From contig NZ_MDKC01000032.1 of assembly GCF_001712755.1 (NCBI RefSeq), positions 186,001 through 250,000 of the forward strand: DNA of 64,000 bases. The letters run 5' to 3'. The first letter of the stretch is position 1; each line of letters opens with the position of its first letter. Below, piece after piece: positions 27,735 to 38,176 of this stretch. Both the position numbers and the translations under genes were made by a program. The DNA is from Gottfriedia luciferensis. GTDB taxonomy: Bacteria > Bacillota > Bacilli > Bacillales > Bacillaceae_G. The notes beneath the pieces were generated by a model, which had not been told where the DNA came from, ran no database searches, and worked only from the letters and a program-made list of their open reading frames with translations.

Positions 27735-28526
27735 TTATAGCTCTTGATGATCATCATTTATTTGTATTCTTTTTATTGATTTTGCTAGCCCAGTTTGTTT
27801 ATCTAATTCGATAATTACACCACTTAACTGACCTCTACCTTCATCAACTTCGAATCTCACTGGTAAGTTCGTTAGGAATTTTTTTATAACAGCTTCTTTC
27901 GTAACACCTAGAATTCCATCATATGGACCTGTCATTCCAACATCTGTAATAAACGCTGTACCAGCAGGTAAAACTCGCTCATCAGCCGTTTGAACATGTG
28001 TATGTGTACCAACAACCGCTGTTACTCTTCCATCCAAATACCAGCCCATAGCAATTTTTTCACTTGTTGCTTCAGCATGAAAATCAACAAAAATGATGTT
28101 TGTTCGTTTTTTAGCGATTTTTATTAGCTCATCAGCTTTTTTAAAAGGACAATCAAGTGGTGGTAAAAATGTTCTACCTTGTAAATTTATAACGGCTATT
28201 TCAACATCATTAAAATTTAAAAATACTAATCCATTACCAGGTGTACCTTCAGGGAAATTAGCTGGTCTAACTAAGTATTTTGCTTGATCAATAAATTCAA
28301 AAATATCCTTTTTATCCCATGCATGGTTACCAAGTGTTACTGCTTGAGCACCTAATTCTAAAAATTCGCGGTAAATTTTTTCCGTTATTCCTTTACCATG
28401 TGCTGCATTTTCACCATTTATAATCGTTACTGAAGGATTATATTTCCTTTTTAAAGCTTGAATATTAGCCTTTACCATTGCCCTACCATTTGAACCAACT
28501 ACATCGCCTATAAACATTATTCTCAT
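27735..28526 (-). CDS. ymdB: YmdB cyclic-nucleotide phosphodiesterase/metallophosphatase
   Basis: A 263-residue calcineurin-like phosphoesterase. The start at 28526 (MRIMFIGDVVGSNGR) has AAGGA 9 bases before it; a TTG at 28544 is not preferred. Metal ligands lie in FIGDVVG, INGENAAHGKG, LGNHAWDKKD, VDFHAEATSEK and GTHTHVQTAD. In B. subtilis YmdB hydrolyses 2',3'- and 3',5'-cAMP and controls biofilm gene expression. It is adjacent to rny, as in Bacillus genomes. Confidence 0.93.
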   Translation of the reverse strand: MRIMFIGDVVGSNGRAMVKANIQALKRKYNPSVTIINGENAAHGKGITEKIYREFLELGAQAVTLGNHAWDKKDIFEFIDQAKYLVRPANFPEGTPGNGLVFLNFNDVEIAVINLQGRTFLPPLDCPFKKADELIKIAKKRTNIIFVDFHAEATSEKIAMGWYLDGRVTAVVGTHTHVQTADERVLPAGTAFITDVGMTGPYDGILGVTKEAVIKKFLTNLPVRFEVDEGRGQLSGVIIELDKQTGLAKSIKRIQINDDHQEL

Positions 28527-28709
28527 TACGTTACATCCTTCCAACTTGCCACTGTTAATTCACAGCACTGATTTTACTTTTAGATTACCCAAAAATACGA
28601 AAAGCCCCATTACTAGCACAATCTGAATCTTCATCTATGCCATTCAACTAAGATTCATTTCAGATATGTATTAGTTGGAGCTATTTTTAAAAATACTTTA
28701 TTTTGTTAC

Positions 28710-28746
28710 AAAAAAGAAAATAAAGTGGCATAAACCACTTTATTTT
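28710..28746 (-). terminator. Terminator of rny
   Basis: AAAATAAAGTGG-CATAAA-CCACTTTATTTT overlapping the rny stop, with the U-tract on the minus transcript. Confidence 0.8.
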
Positions 28747-30311
28747 GCATACTCGACAGCTCGAGTTTCACGAATAACCGTAACTTTTATATGACCTGGG
28801 TAATCCAGTTCATCTTCAATACGCTTTCTAATGTCTCTCGCTAATCTATGAGCTTGTAAATCATCAATTGTATCTGGTTTTACCATGATGCGTACTTCAC
28901 GACCTGCTTGAATAGCGAATGATTTTTCTACACCTTCATATGATTCAGAAATCTCTTCAAGCTTTTCTAATCGACGGATATAGTTTTCTAATGTTTCGCT
29001 ACGTGCTCCCGGTCTAGCAGCAGATAAAGCATCTGCAGCAGCTACAAGAACCGCAATAATTGAAGTTGGCGCAGCATCCCCGTGATGTGATGCAATACTA
29101 TTGATAACTACTGGATGTTCTTTATATTTCGTTGCTAATTCAACACCGATTTCAACGTGACTTCCTTCTACCTCATGGTCAATTGCTTTACCAATATCGT
29201 GAAGTAAACCTGCACGTTTTGCAAGTTTTGTATCCTCACCAAGTTCAGCAGCCATAAGTCCAGCTAAGTTCGCTACTTCCATCGAATGCTTTAACACATT
29301 TTGACCATAACTAGTTCTAAATTTCAGACGACCTAATATTTTTATTAAGTCAGGGTGAATTCCATGAACACCAACTTCAAAAGTAGTTTGTTCACCGACT
29401 TCACGTATGTACTCATCTACTTCTCGTCTTGATTTTTCAACCATTTCTTCAATTCGTGCAGGATGGATTCGACCATCTTGTACTAATTTATCTAGTGCAA
29501 TTCGTGCAGTTTCACGACGAATTGGATCAAAACCTGATAATATTACAGCTTCAGGCGTATCATCAATAATTAAATCTATACCAGTTAACGTTTCTAAAGT
29601 ACGTATATTTCGTCCTTCACGGCCAATAATACGACCTTTCATTTCATCATTTGGAAGATTTACAACTGAAACAGTTGTTTCAGCAACATGGTCTGCAGCA
29701 CATCGCTGGATTGCTAATGATAAAATATCTTTTGCTTTCTTATCTGCTTCTTCTTTTGCTCGAGCTTCTGTTTCTTTTACTAGTATTGCTGTTTCATGGG
29801 ATAATTCATTTTCGACTTTAGTAAGTATTAATTGTCTTGCTTCTTCACGATTTAAGCTAGAAATTCTCTCTAACTCTTCTTGTTGAGCAGCAATTAATGC
29901 TTCTATCTTGCTTTCCATTTCTTCTATCTGCTGTTGTTTTAAAACAAGAGATTCCTCTTTTCTTTCAAGAACAGACTCACGTTTTGAAAGTCCATCATCT
30001 TTACGATCTAAGTTCTCTTCTTTTTGCATTAAACGATTTTCTGACTTTTGTAGTTCACTACGACGGTCTCGAATTTCGTTCTCTGCATCTGTACGAATTT
30101 TGAAAATTTCGTCCTTTGCTTCCAATAAAGCTTCTTTTTTAATTGTTTCTGAATCACGTTTTGCATCTTCAATAATTTGATTTGCATGATTAGTTGCGCC
30201 ATTTATTTTAGCTTCTGCAATGGACTTACGGACAAAAAATCCGACAGCATAACCGACTCCGAATGTGGCAAGCAATGCGAAGATGATCAAAATTATAGTA
30301 TTTGCACCCAT
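28740..30311 (-). CDS. rny: Ribonuclease Y
   Basis: A 523-residue membrane-bound endonuclease that starts decay of many mRNAs. One N-terminal helix (about residues 5-28, [21 protein letters not shown]) anchors it; a long coiled coil follows to about residue 200. The KH domain has [17 protein letters not shown], and the HD domain has [19 protein letters not shown]. RicA from this window belongs to the complex that modulates it. GAGGAGG precedes the ATG. It lies 628 bases from recA. Confidence 0.97.
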   Translation of the reverse strand: MGANTIILIIFALLATFGVGYAVGFFVRKSIAEAKINGATNHANQIIEDAKRDSETIKKEALLEAKDEIFKIRTDAENEIRDRRSELQKSENRLMQKEENLDRKDDGLSKRESVLERKEESLVLKQQQIEEMESKIEALIAAQQEELERISSLNREEARQLILTKVENELSHETAILVKETEARAKEEADKKAKDILSLAIQRCAADHVAETTVSVVNLPNDEMKGRIIGREGRNIRTLETLTGIDLIIDDTPEAVILSGFDPIRRETARIALDKLVQDGRIHPARIEEMVEKSRREVDEYIREVGEQTTFEVGVHGIHPDLIKILGRLKFRTSYGQNVLKHSMEVANLAGLMAAELGEDTKLAKRAGLLHDIGKAIDHEVEGSHVEIGVELATKYKEHPVVINSIASHHGDAAPTSIIAVLVAAADALSAARPGARSETLENYIRRLEKLEEISESYEGVEKSFAIQAGREVRIMVKPDTIDDLQAHRLARDIRKRIEDELDYPGHIKVTVIRETRAVEYAK

Positions 30312-30691
30312 GATTTCACCTCCTCTTGCTATTTAGTTAGTTTCATTTTTGTCGGCTGTTATATTGTATAAATAATTGCATCAACATACAGCACACTTCA
30401 ATTCAATTTTTCACAAAATAGTAATATTTTTTTAGAATATACACTTAAATATTAAATCTCTTACCAAATGATGTCAAGCCTTGTAACTCGCTTACTTACT
30501 TGATTTATCAATATTTATTACATTTTTACTAGATTTCATACATGAGAATCTAAATTTTATTCATTAATTTTTTTTTAAGATCTGATTAGTAAGTTATTTG
30601 ATCGAATTTTTCTTTTATAAATTACTACTCATAAATATAAAAAAATATAGATATTGTCTGTTTTTTGATAAGCCCCGATCATAAAAGTATG

Positions 30692-30763
30692 CCTTATTCT
30701 AATACAAGACACCTACTTACCATGAATGACTTTATTTGCCTCTTCATGGTCATTCTAATAAGG
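30692..30763. other. Structured element in the recA-rny spacer
   Basis: Two nested inverted repeats: CCTTATT (30692-30698) with AATAAGG (30757-30763), and CCATGAA (30720-30726) with TTCATGG (30743-30749). They lie in the long spacer 30312-30939, which otherwise holds only the recA terminator. There is no convincing gene on either strand. It could be part of a long rny leader. Confidence 0.4.
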
Positions 30764-30877
30764 TCTCACTTTGCATTTCTTATAGGGATGGTGAATCCTT
30801 CTATTGGAATCAATTCTTTCAAATTGATGAAATTATTTTCTGTATTTCAAAAAAATCAAAGTCATGAAATTATAAAT

Positions 30878-30917
30878 AAAAAAATGCAGGCACTTTTAAT
30901 AAGCGCCCGCATTTTTT
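30878..30917 (-). terminator. Terminator of recA
   Basis: On the minus strand AAAATGCGGGCGCTT pairs with AAGTGCCTGCATTTT (two G-U pairs), ending in T6. It is 22 bases after the recA stop. Confidence 0.8.
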
Positions 30918-30939
30918 ATTGTTCTAAACTAACTTATGA

Positions 30940-31983
30940 TTACTCATTTAATAAAGAGAATTGTTCTTCGTCATCTGTTTCTGTTACAGTAACAGGGTTA
31001 TCTAAACCATGGTGAAGACGGATCGATTGTTTAATCGTATCACGAATTTCTTTATTTTCTTTTAAGAATTGCTTAGCATTCTCACGGCCTTGTCCAAGAC
31101 GCTCTTCATTGTAAGAATACCATGCTCCACTCTTAAGAACGATATCTAAATCGGCTCCAATATCAAGAATTTCACCTTCTTTAGAAATACCTTCTCCATA
31201 CATAATGTCTACTTCTGCTTGTCTAAATGGTGGTGCTACTTTATTTTTAACTACTTTAATCTTTGTTTTGTTACCCACAATATCATTACCTTGTTTTAAT
31301 TGTTCAGCACGACGTACTTCTAAACGAATTGTAGAATAGAATTTTAACGCACGTCCACCTGGAGTCGTCTCAGGATTACCAAACATAACTCCAACTTTTT
31401 CACGAATTTGGTTAATGAAGAATGCGATCGTTTTTGACTTGTTAATTGCACCTGAAAGTTTACGTAATGCTTGCGACATTAATCGTGCTTGTAGACCTAC
31501 GTGAGCATCACCCATCTCACCTTCAATTTCAGCTTTTGGAACTAATGCAGCTACTGAATCAATTACGATAATATCAATTGCACCACTTCGAACTAATGCT
31601 TCAGCGATTTCAAGTGCTTGTTCACCTGTATCTGGTTGAGATAATAATAACTCATCAATGTTTACACCTAATTTTTGAGCATAAACCGGATCTAATGCAT
31701 GCTCAGCATCTATAAACGCCGCTTGTCCTCCATTTGCTTGAACTTCAGCGATTGCATGTAATGCTACAGTTGTTTTACCTGAACTTTCAGGACCATATAC
31801 TTCGATAATACGTCCTCTTGGATATCCACCTACACCTAATGCTACATCTAGTGCTAACGATCCACTAGAAATAGTTGAAATTTGGCGTTCTGTTTGTTCT
31901 CCAAGTTTCATAATTGAACCTTTACCGAATTGTTTTTCTATTTGTTTTAAAGCCATTTCTAATGCAGCTTGACGATCACTCAT
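30940..31983 (-). CDS. recA: Recombinase RecA
   Basis: A 347-residue strand-exchange protein and LexA coprotease, full length. Walker A is [13 protein letters not shown], Walker [15 protein letters not shown], loop L1 region [22 protein letters not shown], and loop L2 [22 protein letters not shown]. It has its own promoter and SOS box (see 32023-32074) and terminators on both sides, so it is transcribed apart from cinA. No intein or split is present. Confidence 0.98.
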   Translation of the reverse strand: MSDRQAALEMALKQIEKQFGKGSIMKLGEQTERQISTISSGSLALDVALGVGGYPRGRIIEVYGPESSGKTTVALHAIAEVQANGGQAAFIDAEHALDPVYAQKLGVNIDELLLSQPDTGEQALEIAEALVRSGAIDIIVIDSVAALVPKAEIEGEMGDAHVGLQARLMSQALRKLSGAINKSKTIAFFINQIREKVGVMFGNPETTPGGRALKFYSTIRLEVRRAEQLKQGNDIVGNKTKIKVVKNKVAPPFRQAEVDIMYGEGISKEGEILDIGADLDIVLKSGAWYSYNEERLGQGRENAKQFLKENKEIRDTIKQSIRLHHGLDNPVTVTETDDEEQFSLLNE

Positions 31984-32022
31984 TTAGATTCCTCCTTCAG
32001 GATTCATTTATCTCTTAACTAT

Positions 32023-32051
32023 ATAATAACTGTTTTTTGTTCGTTTGCCAA
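32023..32051 (-). promoter_or_regulatory. Sigma-A promoter of recA
   Basis: On the minus strand TTGGCA (32046-32051), 17-base spacer, TATTAT (32023-32028). Confidence 0.7.
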
Positions 32052-32060
32052 CAAAAAAAT

Positions 32061-32074
32061 AGAACGTTTATTCG
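32061..32074. promoter_or_regulatory. LexA (SOS) box of recA
   Basis: Minus-strand CGAATAAACGTTCT agrees with the Bacillus SOS box CGAACRNRYGTTYC at 12 of 14 positions and is close to the known B. subtilis recA box (CGAATATGCGTTCG). It lies just upstream of the -35 element. Confidence 0.75.
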
Positions 32075-32177
32075 ATATTTTTCGTATTTAAACTTAATTT
32101 TTAAAGAATAGAAACGCTTGTTTCGTATTTTTTGGTCTATAAAACTAGATTTTTATTAATATCGAAACTATAAAATT

Positions 32178-32206
32178 AAAAAACTCGGCTAAATTAACCG
32201 AGCTTT
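32178..32206 (-). terminator. Terminator of cinA
   Basis: Hairpin AACTCGG-CTAAATTA-ACCGAGCTT with an A run on its left giving the minus-strand U-tract. Confidence 0.8.
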
Positions 32207-32232
32207 TATATTATAAAATATTCTATTTCAAT

Positions 32233-33492
32233 TTATAAGTCTTGACTTTCGAAACTTGAATTAATTAATTTAATCAACAAGTTCGCGCCATTTTTGACAC
32301 TTGATAATCTGATTTGTTCTCTAGTGCCACTGAATTGAAACTCTTTTACAATTGAATCAGAATCACCAATTTTTATACCGATAAATACTTTCCCTACCGG
32401 CACATCTTCTAATGTAGACGGTCCTGCCTCACCAGTAAAACTAATTGAAATATTACTGCCTGTTAATCTTTGAATATTTTCAACTAGTGATTTTGCACAT
32501 TCTGCACTTACAGCACCATTTTTATTAAGAATGTCTGCTGGCACATTTAAAAGATTTTGTTTTATTTCATTAGAATAACAAACAACACTACCTTTAAAAA
32601 TGGACGAGTTCCCGGGAATATCTGTCAGTCTTTTACTGAATAGACCTCCAGTTAAACTTTCAGCAGCAGAAATAGTCAGTTTAAAATCTTTTAGCTTACT
32701 TGATAAAACTGTAAATAAGTTTTCATTATTTGTACCATATATAAACTGCCCAACGCGCTCACGTATTTTTTCTTCAGCTTGTCCAATTAGTTTTTCTGCC
32801 TCTTGTTGATTACTAGCACTTGCAGTAACTCGAAGCATTACTTCTCCCTCACTCGCTAAAGGAGCAATTGTTGGATTTGATTGATTTTCAAGTAAATCAA
32901 GAATTTCAGTTTCTAAAATCGATTCACCGATGCCAAAAAATTTAAGCTCTTTCGAAATAATCGTACTTGCTTCCTTACCTTTTAAAAAATAAGGAATTAG
33001 TTCTTTCTCAACCATCGGAATCATTTCTTTAGGTGGTCCTGGTAATAATACAAATTGTTTATTTTTCACTTCATAAACCATTCCAGGTGCCATACCGTTT
33101 TTATTCAATAAAACATGTGCGTTATGAATGACTAATGCTTGTTTTTTATTATTTTCAGTCATTGGTCGATTTACTTTAATAAAATATTGTTCAATATACT
33201 CTAGTGATTGTTCATGATAAACAAGTGATTCTTGAACAAATTCTGCGACTACTTCTTTCGTTAAATCATCCTTTGTTGGTCCAAGTCCACCAGTTAAGAT
33301 GATTAAATCACTTCTTGATGAAGCAATTTCTAATGCACTTTTAAGTCGTTCGGAATTGTCTCCTACAACTGTTTGGAAATGATGGTGATATCCTAATGCA
33401 GATAAATGTTTAGCTATAAATTGAGCATTTGTATTTGCAATTTGGCCTAAAAGTAGCTCAGTACCTACTGCGATGATTTCAGCACGCTTCAT
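32233..33492 (-). CDS. cinA: CinA competence/damage-inducible protein
   Basis: A 419-residue two-domain protein. The N-terminal COG1058/MoaB-like domain has AEIIAVGTELLLGQIANTN and ILTGGLGPTKDDLTKE. The C-terminal CinA domain has AAESLTGGLFSKRLTDIPG and SFTGEAGPS, where related enzymes deamidate NMN (PncC type) and the N-domain cleaves ADP-ribose. It lies between pgsA and recA, the conserved Bacillus order. Its promoter is presumably that of the pgsA unit, 20 bases upstream. Confidence 0.93.
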   Translation of the reverse strand: MKRAEIIAVGTELLLGQIANTNAQFIAKHLSALGYHHHFQTVVGDNSERLKSALEIASSRSDLIILTGGLGPTKDDLTKEVVAEFVQESLVYHEQSLEYIEQYFIKVNRPMTENNKKQALVIHNAHVLLNKNGMAPGMVYEVKNKQFVLLPGPPKEMIPMVEKELIPYFLKGKEASTIISKELKFFGIGESILETEILDLLENQSNPTIAPLASEGEVMLRVTASASNQQEAEKLIGQAEEKIRERVGQFIYGTNNENLFTVLSSKLKDFKLTISAAESLTGGLFSKRLTDIPGNSSIFKGSVVCYSNEIKQNLLNVPADILNKNGAVSAECAKSLVENIQRLTGSNISISFTGEAGPSTLEDVPVGKVFIGIKIGDSDSIVKEFQFSGTREQIRLSSVKNGANLLIKLINSSFESQDL

Positions 33493-33512
33493 ATCATTTC
33501 CCCCTATATTAA

Positions 33513-34091
33513 TTACATTGATTTAAGAAGAACATCTCTATTTTTGTAAAAATAATCCCAACCAGAATATACTGTAAAGAATAATGCGACCCAAAGTGAT
33601 ACATCCGCAATCGAAAATGGTAAGAAATTCAATGGGAAGTCATGTAAGAAATAGGCAGAAATCGCAACTATTTGAGCCCAAGTCTTAATTTTACCTAGCA
33701 TTGCAGCAGCATGAACTTCTCCAGAGCCAGCTAAAATCATTCGTAATCCGGTTACAGCAAACTCTCTACTTATAATGACAATCGTAATCCATGCAGGAAC
33801 ATAATGAAAATCAGTTAAGATAATTAATGCAGACGATACAAGTAATTTATCAGCAAGTGGATCTAAAAACTTACCAAAATTAGTTACTAGATTAAATTTT
33901 CTAGCGTAATAACCATCTATAAAATCAGTAACTGATGCAATAATAAAAATTGCAGCTCCTACTAAATGATTAACTGGTATTGAATCACCCATTAATGTAA
34001 CTTTTCCCCATCCAAAATCGATTAAAACGGCAATCATAAATAATGGAATTAGACAAACCCTTGAAACTGTGATCTTATTTGGTAAATTCAT
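33513..34091 (-). CDS. pgsA: CDP-diacylglycerol-glycerol-3-phosphate 3-phosphatidyltransferase
   Basis: A 192-residue membrane enzyme making phosphatidylglycerol phosphate. Start MNLPNKITVSRV at ATG 34091 (GGAGGG before it). The CDP-alcohol phosphotransferase signature D-G-x2-A-R-x8-G-x3-D-x3-D is seen as DGYYARKFNLVTNFGKFLD then PLADK. Several hydrophobic helices follow. Essential in Bacillus. Confidence 0.95.
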   Translation of the reverse strand: MNLPNKITVSRVCLIPLFMIAVLIDFGWGKVTLMGDSIPVNHLVGAAIFIIASVTDFIDGYYARKFNLVTNFGKFLDPLADKLLVSSALIILTDFHYVPAWITIVIISREFAVTGLRMILAGSGEVHAAAMLGKIKTWAQIVAISAYFLHDFPLNFLPFSIADVSLWVALFFTVYSGWDYFYKNRDVLLKSM

Positions 34092-34162
34092 GGTAAAACC
34101 CTCCAAAACTTTCTAAAAATGAAGCATTTATAATAAATGAATAAAAGCCATCTTAAAGATGA

Positions 34163-35056
34163 CTATTGATTCATTTTTAAATTTTTAATCGTAATCTTTT
34201 GGTGAACAGCATTTGTTGGATTAACTGGATATTTAAATATCTGATCGTTAATTCGTAGCTCAACATTATTAGAAGCACCAATATTTACTGTTACTTCATT
34301 TTCATCTGTTAAGTCGTAGTTTTGAGTTTGTCCTTGTTTTAAAATTCCGGAATAGAACATTTTTCCATCAGCATTTTTTAAATCTACATAACTTTCACCA
34401 TTTGCAACTACTTCTAATTTAAATACATCCGTACCAGATAAAGAAATAGTAGTTCGTTTACCCGCTGCAGAGTCAACAGTAATTTTTTGCGCTGGTGTTT
34501 GCTCAGTCACATCATTTTTCGGTTTCTCTGTTTTTTTCGTATTATTAACTTTTGCCTGATCTAGCGCATTATTTTTTGGTTTTTCAATTTCAGAATTAGA
34601 GTTAGATTGAGTCTGATTCGTATCCGCAGATTTTCCATCATTTTTTGATGGGAACATCATATAAATAGCGATACAGATTCCGATGATAAGAATCGCTACT
34701 AGTATCCTTGGTAAATAATCCATTACTCGTGATGACTTAACATTGCTTAATGGTTCTTTAAGCTTCGATGCTCTACTAGGGATTTCTTCATGCTTTACTT
34801 CTTCTACTGTACTTGCCACAGTTGATTCTTCTACCACTGGCTTTTCAGTTAGAAATCCAGAAACGTCAACACCTATTGTTTCTGCATATTGTCTAATAAA
34901 TGCACGAACATAAAATTGCCCTGGCAATATTTCATAATTACCTTCTTCGATTGCTTCAAGATAACGTTTCTGAATCTTCGTTAACTCTTGTACATCGTCA
35001 ATTGATAAACCTTTCGCTTCTCTTGCTTCTCGTAAATATTTTCCTAATTCTGTCAC
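34163..35056 (-). CDS. ymfM: RodZ-like helix-turn-helix membrane protein (YmfM)
   Basis: A 297-residue protein starting at GTG 35056. Residues about 1-75 are an Xre-type HTH (LGKYLREAREAKGLSIDDVQ; IQKRYLEAIEEGNYEILPGQ). One membrane helix follows at about 120-138 (YLPRILVAILIIGICIAIYMM), then a linker rich in Asn, Lys and Thr, and a C-terminal DUF4115 beta domain. RodZ proteins couple the MreB cytoskeleton to cell-wall growth; YmfM also binds DNA. It precedes pgsA, as is common in Bacilli. Confidence 0.88.
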   Translation of the reverse strand: MTELGKYLREAREAKGLSIDDVQELTKIQKRYLEAIEEGNYEILPGQFYVRAFIRQYAETIGVDVSGFLTEKPVVEESTVASTVEEVKHEEIPSRASKLKEPLSNVKSSRVMDYLPRILVAILIIGICIAIYMMFPSKNDGKSADTNQTQSNSNSEIEKPKNNALDQAKVNNTKKTEKPKNDVTEQTPAQKITVDSAAGKRTTISLSGTDVFKLEVVANGESYVDLKNADGKMFYSGILKQGQTQNYDLTDENEVTVNIGASNNVELRINDQIFKYPVNPTNAVHQKITIKNLKMNQ

Positions 35057-35076
35057 AAGTTACACCCCAACTAACT

Positions 35077-35868
35077 TTAAAAATCAAACATCGAGAACGA
35101 GTTGTGTCCATTTTTATCCATTTGGTCTACAAGTTCATATTTAATTTCTTCATTTTCATCATTTCTTAATTCAATTATGTAATCAAAATCTTCTAAGGAG
35201 TATTCAGTTTGCTGTACAAATACATCAGGATGTTCCACTACTTTCACAGAAGACATTGCCATAATTTCGCGAACCAATTGCCAATGTTGCTCATTTGCTC
35301 TTCTATGAGAAAGAATGCCATCAATAATAAATACATTATCTGAATTATATTCATCTTCTATTAATTGACTTCTTAATGTTTGTTTAATTAATGTTGATGA
35401 AACAAATAACCAGCGTTTATTTGCACAAACACTTGCTGCTACAACTGATTCTGTCTTACCAACACGAGGCATCCCTCTAATTCCGATTAGCTTATGGCCT
35501 GGCATTTTAAATAGCTCTGCCATAAAATCAACAAGCATACCTAAATCATCGCGGACAAAACGAAAAGTCTTTTTATCATCTACGTCACGTTGAATATAAG
35601 TACCATGTCTTACAGCTAAACGATCTCTCAGAGTTGGCTTTCTAAGTTTAATTATTGTTATATTGTCCATAGTATTTAAAATTGATTCAAATCTAGTAAT
35701 TTGATCATCGTTATCGCAACCAAGTAACATGCCGCGTCTCATTGTGTCGACACCATTGATTGTTAAAATATTAATCCCTAGCATACCGATTAGCGATGCA
35801 ATATCTCCAAGTAGTCCAGGGCGATTCTTATGTATTTCATACTCAAAATACCATTCGATTAACTCCAT
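35077..35868 (-). CDS. ymfK: YmfK family protein (DUF3388)
   Basis: A 263-residue protein. The N-terminal part reads as an ACT-like regulatory domain (WYFEYEIHKNRPGLLGDIAS; MLGINILTINGVD). The second half has a P-loop-like GIRGMPRVGKTESVVAASVCANKR followed by FIIDGILSH, suggesting nucleotide binding. The function is unknown. It is conserved next to ymfM in Bacilli. ymfJ, usually its upstream neighbour, has no room here (112 bases). Confidence 0.85.
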   Translation of the reverse strand: MELIEWYFEYEIHKNRPGLLGDIASLIGMLGINILTINGVDTMRRGMLLGCDNDDQITRFESILNTMDNITIIKLRKPTLRDRLAVRHGTYIQRDVDDKKTFRFVRDDLGMLVDFMAELFKMPGHKLIGIRGMPRVGKTESVVAASVCANKRWLFVSSTLIKQTLRSQLIEDEYNSDNVFIIDGILSHRRANEQHWQLVREIMAMSSVKVVEHPDVFVQQTEYSLEDFDYIIELRNDENEEIKYELVDQMDKNGHNSFSMFDF

Positions 35869-35980
35869 ACCTATACCCCCTATTTGTTAACTACTTAACT
35901 CTCCATTTAATAATAAACGATTTCGCCATAATATAAAAGGTAAAATATGTGAAATAAATAACTTTCGACCGGAAATTTTG

Positions 35981-36709
35981 CTATGAAGTATGCCAACCGC
36001 CGTTTACTCCAAGAATTTGGCCTGTTATATAAGAAGATTGTTCGGAAATTAGGTAATTTACCGTATTCGCAATTTCACATGGAAGAGCTAAACGATTCAT
36101 TGGAATTTCATTTGCGATTTCTTTTAAATCTTCTTCACTAAACGTATTTAACATATTCGTTTTTACGGCACCTGGGGCAACGGCATTTACTTTCACTCCA
36201 CTTGGCCCTAATTCTTTAGCTAATGCCATCACATAGGCGTTTTGAGCACCTTTAGTAGTTGAATATAATACTTCACATGAAGCACCAATTTGTCCCCATA
36301 TAGACGAAATAACGACGATACTGCCAGATTTTTTAGCCACCATATTAGGAAGAAAATGATTGACTACTTTGATCAAACTTTTGATATGTAATTGAGTCAT
36401 TCGATCGATTTCCTCATCACTTACATCGTTAATTAAACCAAAGATTGAAAAACCCGATGCATAAACAATTGAATCGATTGTATCATTTATTTGTGATGTT
36501 AAAATTTCAACTCCATTTTCAACTGACAAGTCCGCTTGAACAAATTGGCAATTTACTTCAATCTCATTAGCTAATTGGATCAGCTCATTAAGTGGCTCTT
36601 TCTTACTATTATAATGGACAACTAAATCATATTTTTCATTGATTAATTTTTTCGAAATTGCTAAGCCAATGTCACCACTAGCTCCAATTACTAGAATTCT
36701 TTTTCTCAT
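35981..36709 (-). CDS. ymfI: Short-chain dehydrogenase/reductase (YmfI/FabG-like)
   Basis: A 242-residue Rossmann protein. The cofactor motif is VIGASGDIGLAISKKL; the catalytic set is Ser in IVVISSIWGQIG, and Tyr/Lys in LYSTTKGAQ. PGAVKTNML and QILGVNGGW close the fold. It resembles 3-oxoacyl-ACP reductases, but its role in this conserved block is not known. Expressed after ymfH or from its own promoter in the 183-base gap. Confidence 0.88.
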   Translation of the reverse strand: MRKRILVIGASGDIGLAISKKLINEKYDLVVHYNSKKEPLNELIQLANEIEVNCQFVQADLSVENGVEILTSQINDTIDSIVYASGFSIFGLINDVSDEEIDRMTQLHIKSLIKVVNHFLPNMVAKKSGSIVVISSIWGQIGASCEVLYSTTKGAQNAYVMALAKELGPSGVKVNAVAPGAVKTNMLNTFSEEDLKEIANEIPMNRLALPCEIANTVNYLISEQSSYITGQILGVNGGWHTS

Positions 36710-36858
36710 TTATTATAATCTCCATTTATTCGAGGTTTTAATGCAGGTTTAAAGAGTATTAATAATTATAAAGGTAATAGAGAAACGAGGACTTAAAAAT
36801 TTTTATTAATAAATAATACACTTTGATTCTTTAAAAACCCTTAAATTTTTAAAATTTC

Positions 36859-36885
36859 AAAAAGCATCCAATAAAGGATGCTTTT
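36859..36885 (-). terminator. Terminator of ymfF-ymfH
   Basis: AAAAAGCATCC-AATAAA-GGATGCTTTT eight bases after the ymfH stop. Confidence 0.85.
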
Positions 36886-36892
36886 AATTCAT

Positions 36893-38176
36893 TCAATGAG
36901 GAAGAACAAAAAATTCACTCATATAGTCTTCATTTATTAGATGACTAGCACTTTCTTTTAGATCCTCTACAGAAATAGATTGTAACACAGATACAATGTC
37001 AAATAAATGCATATCTAAGAACGCATATCGTGTAAATTGGTTAGCGATATATTCTGGAGAATTTAATGAGCGTAGGAATCCGCCAATTTTCTTTTTAACT
37101 ACGCGATCGACAATTTCTTTTTCCCACTGATGATTTTTTGAATCTAATAACACTTCTTTAATTTTTTCAGAAAGTTTTTCAGGTGAAGTAGAATCTCCTC
37201 CGATGATTGCAAAAGCAAAACCATTTTCTGCGGAGTAATCATATGAGAACGTATCATCGATTAAGCCGTCTTCATACATTTGTTGATACGTATTTGAGCC
37301 TTTGCCAAATAAATAATCAAGTAATACTGAAATTGATAATTCATGCTTTAATAATTCGCTTCCACCTTTAGGTGCAGAAAAGTCTTTCACGCCAACGAGC
37401 ACTTTCGATGATTGGACATTCATATGTAACACTTTTTTCTTTTCTGCTGATTCTGGCGTTTCTTCAGGGAAAAATCTCTTAATTTCATTTGCATCTTTGA
37501 ACGTTTTTTTGCTTTGGTTTTCTTTAATTAAATTCATTGTTTTATCAGGATCTACCGGACCTACAACAAAAAACAACATATTACTCGGATGATAAAAAGT
37601 TTCGTAACAAGTATAAAGTAATTCTTTTGTAATTTTTGAAATTGATTCAACCGTACCAGCAATATCGGTTCTAACAGGATGTTTACCATATAAATTGGCA
37701 ATCATCCCAAAATATTGTCTCCAATCAGGGTTATCTTCGTACATTTTAATTTCTTGACCAATAATCCCTTTTTCTTTTTCAACACTTTGATCAGAAAAAT
37801 ATGGATCTTGAACAAAATCAATTAAAGTCATTAAATTTTGTTCTACATTATTCGTTGCTGAAAATAAATAAGCAGTTCGTGTAAAACTTGTAAACGCATT
37901 AGAAGAAGCTCCTTGTTTACTAAAAACTTGGAATACGTCCCCATCTTTCTTTTCAAACAACTTGTGCTCTAAAAAATGAGCAATCCCATCTGGTACAACT
38001 AATTTTTCATCTTTTCCTAAAGGAATAAATTCAGAATCAATCGAACCGTATTTAGTTGTAAAGGTCGCATATGTTTTGTTGTAGCCTTGTTTAGGAAGAA
38101 TATATACTTTTAATCCGTTTTCAAGCTCCTCGAAATAAAGCGTTTCATTCAATTGTTCAAAATACTTTTTTTCCAT
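36893..38176 (-). CDS. ymfH: M16-family peptidase YmfH
   Basis: A 427-residue pitrilysin-like protein. It carries the inverted zinc motif HFLEHKLFE (HxxEH) near residue 67 and a downstream Glu in IIGQEIKMYEDNPDW, so it is the catalytic partner. It pairs with YmfF, whose stop overlaps this ATG (TAATG). A processing peptidase complex is likely; substrates are unknown. Confidence 0.9.
   Translation of the reverse strand: MEKKYFEQLNETLYFEELENGLKVYILPKQGYNKTYATFTTKYGSIDSEFIPLGKDEKLVVPDGIAHFLEHKLFEKKDGDVFQVFSKQGASSNAFTSFTRTAYLFSATNNVEQNLMTLIDFVQDPYFSDQSVEKEKGIIGQEIKMYEDNPDWRQYFGMIANLYGKHPVRTDIAGTVESISKITKELLYTCYETFYHPSNMLFFVVGPVDPDKTMNLIKENQSKKTFKDANEIKRFFPEETPESAEKKKVLHMNVQSSKVLVGVKDFSAPKGGSELLKHELSISVLLDYLFGKGSNTYQQMYEDGLIDDTFSYDYSAENGFAFAIIGGDSTSPEKLSEKIKEVLLDSKNHQWEKEIVDRVVKKKIGGFLRSLNSPEYIANQFTRYAFLDMHLFDIVSVLQSISVEDLKESASHLINEDYMSEFFVLPH

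Noticed and set aside
30665-31015. Plus-strand ORF of 116 residues across the recA end
   Set aside because: It runs antisense into recA and through its terminator; no start signal.
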